A DNA stretch of 64,000 nt, from contig OZ242258.1 of assembly GCA_965207025.1 (NCBI GenBank), positions 868,001-932,000 on the forward strand, given 5' to 3'. Position 1 is the stretch's first letter. Each line of letters opens with the position of its first letter. The stretch is from Bin87 sp034423595 (GTDB lineage: Bacteria; Chloroflexota; Dehalococcoidia; Lucifugimonadales; UBA3495). Below are positions 8,679 to 17,751 of the stretch, piece by piece. Under the pieces are notes generated by a model. The model saw only the letters and a list, made by a program, of their open reading frames with translations. It had not been told where the DNA came from and did not search any database. The position numbers and the translations under genes were made by a program.

Positions 8679-11600
8679 ATGACCACCCAAACGCCGACCG
8701 ATACCGCCACCATCGTATTGGTGACCACCGCCGATACGGACATCCTGACCGCCGAACGCGCGCTGGTCGGGATGACCTGGGGAGATGGCGTCAGCGTGTA
8801 CGCCTGCAACCCGGTCTCCCTGGAGGGTGACGGCGAATCTGCCGGGACTGCCCGCGAGGATTTGTTGCAGGCGGTGGGGCGTTCCTCGGCCGTGGTGCTG
8901 CGTCTGCTGGGCGGTCGGCGCGCGCTTGGCGACGTTTTTGAGCCGCTGGTGGAAATTTGCCGCGCCAACGGCATACCTTTGATTGCCTGCCCCGGTCACC
9001 AGGAATGGGACGAGGATCTGGTCACCGCCTGTACCGCGCCGGTTGCCGAGGTGGAAACCGTATTTTCCTACCTGATGCGCGGCGGCGTGCTCAACTTCCG
9101 CAACCTGTTCCTGTTCCTCGCCGATACGTACCTCGGAGCCGACTATGGACACGAAGCGCCGGCGCCCATGCCGTGGCAAGGCGTGTATCACCCGGAAGTC
9201 CCTGAAGGAACCGGCGTCGCCGAGTACATGGCGAACCGGTTCAAGTCGGATCGCCCGTCAATCGGTGTGCTCTTCTACCGCGCCCATTGGATGAGCGGTA
9301 ACCTGGCGTTCGTGGATGCCCTCATCGCCCGGCTGGAAGCCCAGGACGTGAACGTGCTGCCCGTTTTTTCGTACAGCCTTAAGCATCAACCCGAGGAAGA
9401 TGAAGGAGCGGGAGGGCACACCCTCACGGAATACATGGTGGACGCGGCCGGCGTACCCCGGGTTGACTGCATCGTCAATACCATGGGCCTCGCCATGAGC
9501 GACCTTGACCATCAGCAGGGCGGTACGGGCGCCACCGTGGCCACCGGCTGGTCTCAGGAACTGCTGGACAAACTCGACGTGCCCATCATCCAGGGCATCG
9601 TCAGTACCGGCAGCCGCTCAGAATGGGAGGACAGTTCGCTGGGCCTGGGCCCCATAGATACGGCGATGAACGTCGCGTTCCCCGAGTTTGACGGCCGCAT
9701 CATCACCGTTCCCGTGTCGTTCAAGGAAGAGACCGATGCCGCCGGTAGTGGATTGTCGGCTGGTCGGATGCAACGCTACGTGCCACAGCCGGACCGCATG
9801 GACCACCTGGCCCGCCTGGCCGCCCGGCACGCCACGCTCCGCCGCAAGGGCAACGCCGACAAGCGCGTCGCCATCATCCTGAGCAACTATCCCACCAAGG
9901 ACGCCCGCATCGGCAACGCGGTCGGCCTTGACACTCCCGCTTCCGCCATCAATCTCCTTCACGCCCTCAGATCGGCCGGTTACTACGTCGAGGATATACC
10001 CGCCGATGGCGACGAGTTGGTGCAGCGCATCATTGCCCGTTGCAGCAACGACACGGACACGCTGACCGAAGAACAGCTGCGGCTGGCAGCGGGACACGTC
10101 GAGCGACGCCAGTACGCGGAGTGGTACGCCGGGTTCCCGGCGTCGGTGCGGGCCGAACTGCAAGAGGCGTGGGGCGACCTGCCGGGCCATGTGTACCGGA
10201 CCGGCGATCAGCTGGCCATCGCCGGCGTTCCCATGGGCAACGTCTTTGTGGGATTGCAGCCGCCCCGGGGTTTCGGCGAAAACCCCATATCGGTATATCA
10301 CAACCCCGATTTGACTCCGACGCACCACTACATTGCCTACTACCGCTGGATACGTGACGTGTTCGGCGCCGATGCGATGATCCACATCGGCAAACACGGC
10401 ACGCTGGAGTGGCTCCCCGGCAAGGGCGTGGGCCTGTCCGCCGCCTGCTATCCCGAGGTTGCGCTGGACGACATCCCGCTGTTCTACCCCTTTATCGTCA
10501 ACAACCCCGGCGAAGGCACCCAGGCCAAGCGCCGCACCCACGCCACCATCATTGACCACCTGATTCCGCCCATGACCACCGCTGACTCCTACGGCGACAT
10601 CGCCAAGCTGGAGCAGCTGATGGACGAACATTACCAGTGCCAGACCCTTGATCCGGGGAAACTCCCGACGCTGGAGGCCCAGATCTGGGAAATGGTGCAG
10701 CAGGCGGAATTGCACCGCGACCTCGGCGTTGACGAACAGCCCGACGATTTCGGCGAGTTCATGCTGGAAATCGACGGTTACCTCTGCGAAATCAAGGACG
10801 CGCAGATTAAGGACGGGCTGCATACCCTGGGCGAACCTCCCACGTCCGAGCAAATGGTGGGCCTGCTGTGCGCGTTGACCCGGCTGGACAACGGCGCTGT
10901 GCCCAGCCTGCGCCGCTCTCTGGCCGAGGCTTTGGGCTACGACTACTACGACCTGCTGGAAAACCCGGCGGCGGCGGTGAACGGCAGTACGCCGGCCGCG
11001 CTGACCGCATCAGACGGCGCCGCGCCCATACGCAACGCCGGCGATGTGATCGAAGCTTTAGAGGGCCTGTGCCGGCAGGCTTACCAGCGCCTGTGCGATG
11101 ATGGCTTTGCGGCGCATCTCATACCTACCGTAGTGACCGACATACTGGGCAAAGCCGACCCTCGCACCGAGGGTGTCCTGTCGTATGTTGGCCAGCACAT
11201 CTACCCGTCGCTGCTCCGCACCACCGACGAGATTGACAACCTGTTGCGGGGACTGGAGGGGCGATTCGTTCCGCCCGGGCCATCGGGAGCGCCGACCCGG
11301 GGCATGGTCAACGTTCTGCCTACGGGCCGGAATTTCTACTCGGTGGACCCGCGCGCGCTGCCTTCCCCTACCGCGTGGGACGTCGGCAAGTCCCTGGGCG
11401 ACGCGCTGTTACAGAAGTACCTGGACGAAGAGGGCGCGTACCCGGAGATGGTCGGCGTCGTGGTCTGGGGTACGTCGGCGATGCGTACCCATGGCGATGA
11501 CATCGCCCAGATCCTCTACCTGTTGGGAGTCAAACCGATCTGGCAGGCTGAAAGCCGGCGCGTGAGCGGGTTGGAAGTTATCCCGATCTCTGAGCTTGGT

Positions 11601-12575
11601 CGCCCCCGCATCGACGTAACCGTTCGCATTAGCGGCTTTTTCCGGGACGCCTTCCCCAATCTCATCTACCTGATTGACCAGGCGGTGGCCCTAGCCGCGG
11701 CGCAGGACGAGTCCGCCGACCAGAATTTCGTGGTCAAGCACGTGCGGGAAGACGCCGAACGCCGCGCGTCTGCGCCGGACGAAGAGGCCACCGAAAGCGC
11801 CGGCAACCCGGCCCTGTTCCGGATCTTCGGGAGCAAGCCCGGATCCTACGGCGCGGGCATCCTCGGCGTGCTGGATGAGCGCAACTGGGAATCGGTTCAC
11901 GACCTGGCCGAGGTGTACACTGCGTGGGGCGGATACGCCTACTCGCGCCAGGACTTCGGGGTTACCGCCCGCAACGAGTTCCGCGCCCGTTTCGGTCAGA
12001 TCGTCATCGCTGCCAAGAACCAGGACAACCGCGAGCATGACGTGTTCGACAGCGACGACTACATGCAGTACCACGGCGGCATGATCGCCACCGTGCGCTC
12101 CCTCACCGGGCGCAACCCGCGCCAGTTCTTCGGCGACAGCAGCGACCCGACCCGCGCTCGCGTGCGCGATTTGCAGGACGAGGCGCGGCGGGTCTTCCGC
12201 AGTCGAGTGGTCAACCCCAAGTGGATGCAGTCCATGCAGCGCCATGGGTACAAGGGCGCATTCGAGCTTGCCGCCACCGTAGATTACATGTTTGGGTATG
12301 ATGCCACGGCGCAGGTCATTGAGGACTGGATGTACGAGGACGTTACGGAAGAATACGTCCTGAATCCAGACATGCAGGAATTTTTCCGGCAGAGCAATCC
12401 CTGGGCGCTGCGTGGTATCGTAGAGCGGCTGCTGGAGGCGGTGCAACGAGGGCTGTGGGAAAACCCGCCGCCGGAAATGCTGGAGCAGCTTCGGCAGATG
12501 TACCTGGACCTGGAAACCGACATCGAAGCCCGGCAGGAAGCCGGCGCAATGCGAAGCCAGGCGCCCGCTACGTGA
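8679..12575 (+). CDS. cobN: Cobaltochelatase large subunit CobN
   Basis: The 1298-residue protein is a CobN/magnesium-chelatase H-type subunit, matching the usual CobN length. Conserved blocks are visible at HIGKHGTLEWLPGKG (about 568-582), YPFIVNNPGEGTQAKRR, VVWGTSAMRTHGDDIAQ and ISGFFRDAFPNLI. CobN holds the corrin ring during ATP-driven cobalt insertion into hydrogenobyrinate a,c-diamide, working with an AAA+ motor. The ATG at 8679 is chosen because it starts the conserved domain just after cbiE stops; the longer open frame lies inside cbiE. Downstream cobalt transporter genes and a ChlI/ChlD fusion support cobalt rather than magnesium as the metal. Confidence 0.95.
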   Translation: MTTQTPTDTATIVLVTTADTDILTAERALVGMTWGDGVSVYACNPVSLEGDGESAGTAREDLLQAVGRSSAVVLRLLGGRRALGDVFEPLVEICRANGIPLIACPGHQEWDEDLVTACTAPVAEVETVFSYLMRGGVLNFRNLFLFLADTYLGADYGHEAPAPMPWQGVYHPEVPEGTGVAEYMANRFKSDRPSIGVLFYRAHWMSGNLAFVDALIARLEAQDVNVLPVFSYSLKHQPEEDEGAGGHTLTEYMVDAAGVPRVDCIVNTMGLAMSDLDHQQGGTGATVATGWSQELLDKLDVPIIQGIVSTGSRSEWEDSSLGLGPIDTAMNVAFPEFDGRIITVPVSFKEETDAAGSGLSAGRMQRYVPQPDRMDHLARLAARHATLRRKGNADKRVAIILSNYPTKDARIGNAVGLDTPASAINLLHALRSAGYYVEDIPADGDELVQRIIARCSNDTDTLTEEQLRLAAGHVERRQYAEWYAGFPASVRAELQEAWGDLPGHVYRTGDQLAIAGVPMGNVFVGLQPPRGFGENPISVYHNPDLTPTHHYIAYYRWIRDVFGADAMIHIGKHGTLEWLPGKGVGLSAACYPEVALDDIPLFYPFIVNNPGEGTQAKRRTHATIIDHLIPPMTTADSYGDIAKLEQLMDEHYQCQTLDPGKLPTLEAQIWEMVQQAELHRDLGVDEQPDDFGEFMLEIDGYLCEIKDAQIKDGLHTLGEPPTSEQMVGLLCALTRLDNGAVPSLRRSLAEALGYDYYDLLENPAAAVNGSTPAALTASDGAAPIRNAGDVIEALEGLCRQAYQRLCDDGFAAHLIPTVVTDILGKADPRTEGVLSYVGQHIYPSLLRTTDEIDNLLRGLEGRFVPPGPSGAPTRGMVNVLPTGRNFYSVDPRALPSPTAWDVGKSLGDALLQKYLDEEGAYPEMVGVVVWGTSAMRTHGDDIAQILYLLGVKPIWQAESRRVSGLEVIPISELGRPRIDVTVRISGFFRDAFPNLIYLIDQAVALAAAQDESADQNFVVKHVREDAERRASAPDEEATESAGNPALFRIFGSKPGSYGAGILGVLDERNWESVHDLAEVYTAWGGYAYSRQDFGVTARNEFRARFGQIVIAAKNQDNREHDVFDSDDYMQYHGGMIATVRSLTGRNPRQFFGDSSDPTRARVRDLQDEARRVFRSRVVNPKWMQSMQRHGYKGAFELAATVDYMFGYDATAQVIEDWMYEDVTEEYVLNPDMQEFFRQSNPWALRGIVERLLEAVQRGLWENPPPEMLEQLRQMYLDLETDIEARQEAGAMRSQAPAT

Positions 12576-12591
12576 GCAGGAGGGTAATGCT

Positions 12592-13002
12592 ATGGAAAAC
12601 ACTCTGGATTTGCTCAAGGAACTGACCAGCGACCCCAAGATGATGTGGGTAGTAGGTGGCGGTTCCGTGGTCAGCGAGAACCACGCCCACGGCATCAAGG
12701 AGCCTGAAGTGCATGGTGGATGGGCCACGATTGAGGCCGACAACTGGCACTTCCATCTCCAGCTGGAGCAGATTGACGGAATCCAGTTTGTTGAGGCCAC
12801 CAGCCACGGCAACCTGAAATCGTACTACGTCCGGTTCTCGCACAACTGGGACGATACGTTGGTGCGCTGTTACTTTCCCAATCCGTACCTGGATGACAAC
12901 GAAAAGCGCACTGAATTGCAGCCCGAAAAGTTGCGCGCGTTTGAAGAGGCGCGCGACCGCTGGGTCGGGAAGGAGGACGACCTGATTTTCGTCGAGCGTT
13001 AG
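12592..13002 (+). CDS. Unknown 136-residue protein in the cobalamin operon, possibly tetrapyrrole-binding
   Basis: I do not recognise this protein with confidence. It is soluble, has no signal peptide, and is rich in aromatic residues and histidines in alternating strand-like segments (HGGWATIEADNWHFHLQLE, then FVEATSHGNLKSYYVRF). That pattern is loosely reminiscent of the HemS/ChuX/HutX heme-carrier fold, but the resemblance is by eye only. A good ribosome site (AGGAGGG) precedes the ATG, and it lies 16 bases after cobN, so it should be translated from the riboswitch-controlled message. A role in handling a corrinoid or in chelation is a reasonable guess from context. Confidence 0.75.
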   Translation: MENTLDLLKELTSDPKMMWVVGGGSVVSENHAHGIKEPEVHGGWATIEADNWHFHLQLEQIDGIQFVEATSHGNLKSYYVRFSHNWDDTLVRCYFPNPYLDDNEKRTELQPEKLRAFEEARDRWVGKEDDLIFVER

Positions 13003-13037
13003 GCCACGCTACTGGCGATATTGTCCGCCTGCCGGTA

Positions 13038-13066
13038 TTGTGCAACCGTCGGCAAGGTACTACAAT
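13038..13066 (+). promoter_or_regulatory. Candidate promoter for cbtB
   Basis: TTGTGC at 13038-13043 and TACAAT at 13061-13066 are separated by 17 bases in the gap between the 136-residue protein and cbtB. This would let cbtB be transcribed independently of the riboswitch leader. Only the match to consensus supports it. Confidence 0.45.
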
Positions 13067-13119
13067 GCCCGCTATTGATACGACGTAATGCGTCTATCAC
13101 CACAAAGAGGAGTGAAAAC

Positions 13120-13320
13120 ATGGGTATCATCAACCGCTTCCTTTCCGCCACCGATACCGCCGCATGGGCGCCGTGGCTCGTCGTTGGCGCCATCGCCCTG
13201 TATTTGGTCGGCTACGTTGACGGTGGTGTCCACGCCGCTTCCATCGGCGCGCCGGGCATCCTGACCACTGTCCACGAGTTCTTCCACCACGCGCGCCACG
13301 TCGCGTTCATGTGCCATTAG
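13120..13320 (+). CDS. cbtB: Cobalt transporter subunit CbtB
   Basis: The 66-residue protein has a single membrane helix (about residues 14-33, WAPWLVVGAIALYLVGYVDG) and a histidine-rich C-terminus HEFFHHARHVAFMCH, the hallmark of CbtB. CbtB acts with CbtA in a predicted cobalt uptake system commonly found under B12 control. The ATG at 13120 follows AAAGAGGAG; an upstream in-frame start would prepend 33 residues that do not look like CbtB. A strong terminator follows, and cbtA lies about 200 bases further on, so the pair may be expressed at different levels. Confidence 0.9.
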   Translation: MGIINRFLSATDTAAWAPWLVVGAIALYLVGYVDGGVHAASIGAPGILTTVHEFFHHARHVAFMCH

Positions 13321-13328
13321 GCACCAGC

Positions 13329-13365
13329 GCCGGCCCGACTCCCATGGGGTACGGGCCGGCTTTTT
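13329..13365 (+). terminator. Rho-independent terminator after cbtB
   Basis: GCCGGCCCG (13329-13337) pairs with CGGGCCGGC (13352-13360) across a 14-base loop and is followed directly by TTTTT. It separates cbtB from cbtA. Bases 13370-13534 hold a small AACGCT/AGCGTT hairpin (13409-13425) and the cbtA ribosome site, but no recognisable B12 box. Confidence 0.85.
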
Positions 13366-13534
13366 CGTCCGGGATTCCGGACTCACATCTGGCGTTTTTC
13401 GCTGCGCGAACGCTGTAGAAGCGTTAGGAGGAGTGCGCCGCGAATCTGCCTGAGTGGTTTCGCCATTTTTACAAAAACTGGCTGATTTTCGGCTGGTGGA
13501 CCTGACCAGACAGATTTGCATCGGGAGGTACTCC

Positions 13535-14320
13535 ATGACGCGTATTTTACCCACTTCTATAGTAATGGGAGTCTTAGTGGGGCTCCTGGTGGCCGCCTAC
13601 ATGAACATCTTCAATGTGCCCGTGATGGAATGGGCGATTGAGTTGGAAGGCTGCGACAGAGACCGTGCCGGTTGCGCCCAGCAATTGGCTGAGGCTGAAG
13701 AAGAAGATCCCCTGCCGCTGGCGTTTCTGACCAGCTTGGGTGTACAGCGGATCGGCATGAGTTTCGGCCTGGCCGTCATCGGCATTCTCTTCGCTGCCGT
13801 ATTCACCGGTTTGTACCACCTGATGCGTAACGCCACTCCAGGCTGGAATCCGTGGGCCTGGGCGGCGGCCGCCGGTCTGCTCGGCTTCTGGGGCGTGTCG
13901 ATGTACGCCCAACTCAAGTTCCCGCTCAACCCGCCGGGCATCGGCGAAGACAGTACGTTGCTGGCACGCCAGGGCTTCCAGTTTCTGTTCATGTTCGTTT
14001 CCGGCGTCGCGGTTGCCCTGGTGATCTACGGCGTGGGTCTGGTCAACCGCAGTTCGGAGGGTGGCGGCCGTTGGATCCGTTACGCCGGCATCGGCATCGC
14101 TTACGCGGTGGTCGCCCTGCTGCTGGCCTACGCTGTCCCCAGCGTGCGTGATGCTGCCCCCGAGTGGCTGCCGCCGGGTCTGACCATCCTGTTCCGCACC
14201 TTCACCGCCGTCGGGCATTTCCTGCTCTGGATGGGCATCGCCTTCGGCACCGTTGGCTACCGCCTCTACCGCGAGCGGAACGCCCACGCCTACCCGCAGT
14301 CGTCGGCCACCACGGCCTGA
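13535..14320 (+). CDS. cbtA: Cobalt transporter subunit CbtA
   Basis: The 261-residue integral membrane protein has about six hydrophobic segments (starting LPTSIVMGVLVGLLVAAY, and later LAVIGILFAAVFTGLYHLM, WAWAAAAGLLGFWGVSMYA, FLFMFVSGVAVALVIYGVG). The order and spacing of helices and the loop PLNPPGIGE match CbtA. It is thought to form the permease of a cobalt transporter with CbtB. The ATG at 13535 has GGGAGGT 5-11 bases upstream. The gene ends 11 bases before the chelatase partner gene, linking cobalt import with cobalt insertion. Confidence 0.9.
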   Translation: MTRILPTSIVMGVLVGLLVAAYMNIFNVPVMEWAIELEGCDRDRAGCAQQLAEAEEEDPLPLAFLTSLGVQRIGMSFGLAVIGILFAAVFTGLYHLMRNATPGWNPWAWAAAAGLLGFWGVSMYAQLKFPLNPPGIGEDSTLLARQGFQFLFMFVSGVAVALVIYGVGLVNRSSEGGGRWIRYAGIGIAYAVVALLLAYAVPSVRDAAPEWLPPGLTILFRTFTAVGHFLLWMGIAFGTVGYRLYRERNAHAYPQSSATTA

Positions 14321-14331
14321 CTGGTAGCGCC

Positions 14332-16398
14332 ATGACTGAACCCACCGCCGGGCGCGAGCCTCGTTTCCCCTTTACCGCCATCGTCGGCCAAACGCCGATG
14401 AAGCGCGCATTGCTGCTCAACGCTATCAACCCGCGCATCGGCGGCGTGCTGGTGCGCGGCAAAAAGGGAACCGCCAAAAGTACCGCCGTGCGGTCGCTGG
14501 CCGCGCTGCTTCCCCAGGTGCCGGTGGTTCCCGGCTGTGCGTACAGTTGTCAGCCGGAAGCCCCGCAGGAGGTTTGCCATTGGTGCCAGGAGGCCCCTCG
14601 GACCGGCGGCAGTGCGGCCCGCCAGGTGCGGATCGTTGACCTCCCGGTGGGAGCCACCGAGGACCGCCTGGTCGGCTCCCTGGACATTGAGCAGGCCATC
14701 AGGTCCGGCGAAAAGAACTTTGAGCCGGGGCTGATTGCCGCGGCCCATCGCGGCATCCTTTACATCGACGAGGTTAACCTGCTCAACGACCACCTGGTGG
14801 ATGTTCTGCTGGATGCCGCCGCAATGGGCCGCAACTACGTTGAGCGCGAGGGAATTTCCGTCAGCCACGACGCCGAGTTCATGCTGGTTGGCACCATGAA
14901 CCCGGAGGAGGGCGACCTGCGCCCTCAATTGCTGGACCGTTTCGGCCTCGCTGTGGAAGTTGACGGCGTGTTCGAGCCGGCGGAGCGGCGTGAAGTAGTG
15001 CGCCGGCGTATGGCCTTCGAGTCCGCTCCTTTTGACTTCATGGATTCCTGGGCCGAAGCGGAGCAGGCGGAACGGGATCGCCTGTTGTCCAGCCAGCAGT
15101 TGCTCGGCGAGGTGATTGTCCCCGATGACATCCTGGAGCTGATTACCGACATCTGCGCCGAGTACCAGGTGGACGGGCTGCGCGGCGACATCGTGATGTA
15201 CAAGACCGCCAGCACCATCGCCGCCTATGAAGGCCGCATCGTGGTTGACGTGGAGGACGTGCGCGAAGCCGCATTGATGGCCCTCCTGCACCGCCAGCGA
15301 CGCCAGCCGTTCCAGCAACCGCACCTGGTGACCGAGCAACTGGACAATATGCTGGAAGATTTCCAGAACCAGCAACGCGACCGTGAGCCGTCCGCCGACA
15401 ACGACTCCCATCAGGATGACCCCGCCGACGATAGCGATAGAGAACCCCATCCTCCCGACGAGGAAGCCGAGGATCCTGCAGACGCCGCTCTGGGCGACGA
15501 ATGGTTCGAAGTCGGCGATCCCTACGCCGTCCAGAACCTCCAGGTCCAGCCGCCCGACCGCCGCGCTCGCCGTTCGTCGGGACGCCGCGCCACTACCGTT
15601 AGCGGCTCATCCACCGGGCGTTACGTGGCTGCCCGTGTCCCCGATGGCCCGACCGTAGATTTCGCCCTTGACGCTACGCTGAGGGCCGCCGCGCCATACC
15701 AGCAATCTCGTCGCCAATCGTCCGACGCCGATTCCGCGGCCTTGCTGATTGAACCCTGGGACGTTCGGGAGAAAGTCCGCGAGACTCACACCGGCTCATT
15801 GATCCTGTTCGTCGTCGATGCCAGCGGCTCCATGGGAGCCCAGCGGCGGATGGTTGCCGTAAAAGGGGCTGTCATGTCTCTGCTCCTCGACGCCTACCAG
15901 CGCCGCGACCGTGTCGGCCTGGTCGCGTTTCGCGGAACCGGCGCCGAGCTGCTGCTGCCCCCCACCGGCAGCGTCGAGATGGCCCAGTGGCGCCTCCAGG
16001 AAATGCCCACCGGCGGACGTACACCTCTCGCCCATGCCCTGTACGTCGCCATGGAGACGCTGGAAACTGAACGGCTCAAAGACCGCGACGTGCTGCCGCT
16101 GCTGGTGTTGCTATCTGACGGGCGCGCCAACGTTTCGCTATCGGGCGATCAGCTGACCCAATTGGCGTACGGCGATGCCGAAGTGCATAACCTGGCTCGC
16201 ACCATCTCCGACGCCAGGATCCCCGCCGTGGTCGTGGACACCGAGCAGGACTTCATCAAGTTGGGGCTGGCGCACGGCATTTCGGATGCCATGTCGGCCC
16301 GCTACATCAAACTGGATGATCTGGCCGCTGAGAGCCTGGCCGACGCAGTGCGCCGGGAGTTGCCGGGAGAGGTCTCAACCGCTGCTGTGGTAACATGA
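14332..16398 (+). CDS. ChlI/ChlD-type AAA+ and VWA chelatase subunit (likely CobN motor)
   Basis: The 688-residue protein fuses the two motor subunits of magnesium-chelatase-like enzymes. The N-terminal AAA+ domain has Walker A GKKGTAKS (43-50) and Walker B ILYIDEVNLL (about 141-150), with a four-cysteine insert (CAYSCQ and CHWC) near residues 66-85. An acidic Asp/Glu/Pro-rich linker spans about 345-400. The C-terminal von Willebrand A domain carries the MIDAS motif DASGSMG at about 496. Such fusions are often annotated as magnesium chelatase. Beside cobN and cbtAB the natural reading is the ATPase partner of CobN, since no chlorophyll genes are present. The ATG at 14332 starts the conserved region. 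Confidence 0.9.
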   Translation: MTEPTAGREPRFPFTAIVGQTPMKRALLLNAINPRIGGVLVRGKKGTAKSTAVRSLAALLPQVPVVPGCAYSCQPEAPQEVCHWCQEAPRTGGSAARQVRIVDLPVGATEDRLVGSLDIEQAIRSGEKNFEPGLIAAAHRGILYIDEVNLLNDHLVDVLLDAAAMGRNYVEREGISVSHDAEFMLVGTMNPEEGDLRPQLLDRFGLAVEVDGVFEPAERREVVRRRMAFESAPFDFMDSWAEAEQAERDRLLSSQQLLGEVIVPDDILELITDICAEYQVDGLRGDIVMYKTASTIAAYEGRIVVDVEDVREAALMALLHRQRRQPFQQPHLVTEQLDNMLEDFQNQQRDREPSADNDSHQDDPADDSDREPHPPDEEAEDPADAALGDEWFEVGDPYAVQNLQVQPPDRRARRSSGRRATTVSGSSTGRYVAARVPDGPTVDFALDATLRAAAPYQQSRRQSSDADSAALLIEPWDVREKVRETHTGSLILFVVDASGSMGAQRRMVAVKGAVMSLLLDAYQRRDRVGLVAFRGTGAELLLPPTGSVEMAQWRLQEMPTGGRTPLAHALYVAMETLETERLKDRDVLPLLVLLSDGRANVSLSGDQLTQLAYGDAEVHNLARTISDARIPAVVVDTEQDFIKLGLAHGISDAMSARYIKLDDLAAESLADAVRRELPGEVSTAAVVT

Positions 16399-16431
16399 TT
16401 CAATCCCCAACTTTGACCGCGAGGAGCCACG

Positions 16432-17751
16432 ATGCCGCGCACTCTCCCCTACGCCGATATGGATAAAATCCTTTCCCTGTCCAAGCGACGGGGTTTCGTC
16501 TTTCAGTCCAGCGAGGTGTACGGCGGGCTGGGGTCAACCTGGGACTACGGCCCCCTAGGCGTGGAACTCAAGCGCAACGTCAAGGAGGCCTGGTGGCGCT
16601 CCGTCGTGTCCGAGCGCGACGACGTGGTGGGCCTGGACGCCGCGATCCTGATGCACCCCCGCGTTTGGGAAGCCAGCGGCCACGTGGAGAACTTCAGCGA
16701 CCCGTTGGTGGAGTGTCGTGCGTGCCACCGCCGTTTCCGCCAGGATCAGTTGGAGACCGTCAATTGCCCCGTATGCGGCGGCGTGTTCACCGAACCGCGC
16801 CGGTTCAACCTGATGTTCCGCACCTTCATGGGGCCGGTTGAGGAATCCAGCGCCGAGGTCTTCCTGCGCCCCGAAACCGCCCAGGGCATCTTCGTCAACT
16901 TCCAGAACGTACAGACCGCGACCCGCAAGAAACTGCCCTTCGGCATCGCCCAGATCGGCAAGGCGTTCCGCAACGAAATCACCCCCGGCAACTTCACCTT
17001 CCGCACCCGTGAGTTCGAGCAGATGGAAATCGAGTTCTTCGTCAAGCCCGGAACCGATGAAGAATGGTTGCAACAGTGGGTGAAGGACCGTTTCGACTGG
17101 TACGTGAGCTACGGCATCCGCGCCGAAAACCTCCGGCTCCGCGAACACGCCGGCGACGAGCTGGCCCACTACGCCAAGGCAACCTACGACATCGAGTATC
17201 GCTTTCCCTGGGGCTGGGGTGAGCTGGAAGGCATTGCCGACCGCACCGACTTCGACCTGGGCCGGCACAAGGAATTCAGCGGCGAAGACCTGACCTACTT
17301 CGACGACGAGATCCACGAACGCTACCTGCCCTACGTCATCGAGCCATCCGGCGGCGTCGATCGCGCCACGCTGGCATTCTGGCTGGACAGCTATGATGAC
17401 GAGCCGGACGGCAACGACACTCGCACCGTGCTGCACTTTCACCGCGCCCTTGCGCCGGTTACCGTGGCGGTGCTGCCGTTAAGCCGTAACGCCCGCCTCA
17501 CGCCCACGGCCCGCTCCGTGTATGACCTGGTGCGCCGCCGATTCCGCGCCCAGTTCGACGACGCTCAAAGCATCGGCCGACGCTACCGTCGCCAGGACGA
17601 AATCGGCACCCCTTACTGCGTAACGGTAGATTTCGACACCCTGGACGACCAGGCCGTGACGATCCGCGACCGCGACACCATGGTCCAGGAACGCATCCCT
17701 ATCAGCCACTTGCTGGACGTGCTCCAGGACCGCTACGACCATGGCTGGTGA
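16432..17751 (+). CDS. glyQS: Glycyl-tRNA synthetase, single-chain (dimeric) type
   Basis: The 439-residue class II synthetase charges tRNA-Gly. It is the alpha2 form shared with eukaryotes, archaea and some bacteria, not the alpha/beta form. Family marks include FVFQSSEVYGGLGSTWDYGP at the start, a zinc-type CRACH...CPVCGG insert (about 98-121), the motif 2 region FRNEITPGNFTFRTREFEQM, and motif 3 near EPSGGVDRATLAF. The C-terminal anticodon-binding domain starts with LAPVTVAVLPL. The length is slightly short for the family but all core motifs are present. GAGGAGCC provides the ribosome site. Confidence 0.95.
   Translation: MPRTLPYADMDKILSLSKRRGFVFQSSEVYGGLGSTWDYGPLGVELKRNVKEAWWRSVVSERDDVVGLDAAILMHPRVWEASGHVENFSDPLVECRACHRRFRQDQLETVNCPVCGGVFTEPRRFNLMFRTFMGPVEESSAEVFLRPETAQGIFVNFQNVQTATRKKLPFGIAQIGKAFRNEITPGNFTFRTREFEQMEIEFFVKPGTDEEWLQQWVKDRFDWYVSYGIRAENLRLREHAGDELAHYAKATYDIEYRFPWGWGELEGIADRTDFDLGRHKEFSGEDLTYFDDEIHERYLPYVIEPSGGVDRATLAFWLDSYDDEPDGNDTRTVLHFHRALAPVTVAVLPLSRNARLTPTARSVYDLVRRRFRAQFDDAQSIGRRYRRQDEIGTPYCVTVDFDTLDDQAVTIRDRDTMVQERIPISHLLDVLQDRYDHGW

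Noticed and set aside
9618..10853. 411-codon minus-strand open frame opposite cobN
   Set aside because: It is antisense to conserved cobN codons and shows no recognisable motif. Similar shadows at 14290-15450, 11691-12812 and 4213-5319 were rejected for the same reason.
13370..13534. Second cobalamin riboswitch before cbtA
   Set aside because: No B12 box or the other aptamer landmarks could be found; only a small hairpin is present.
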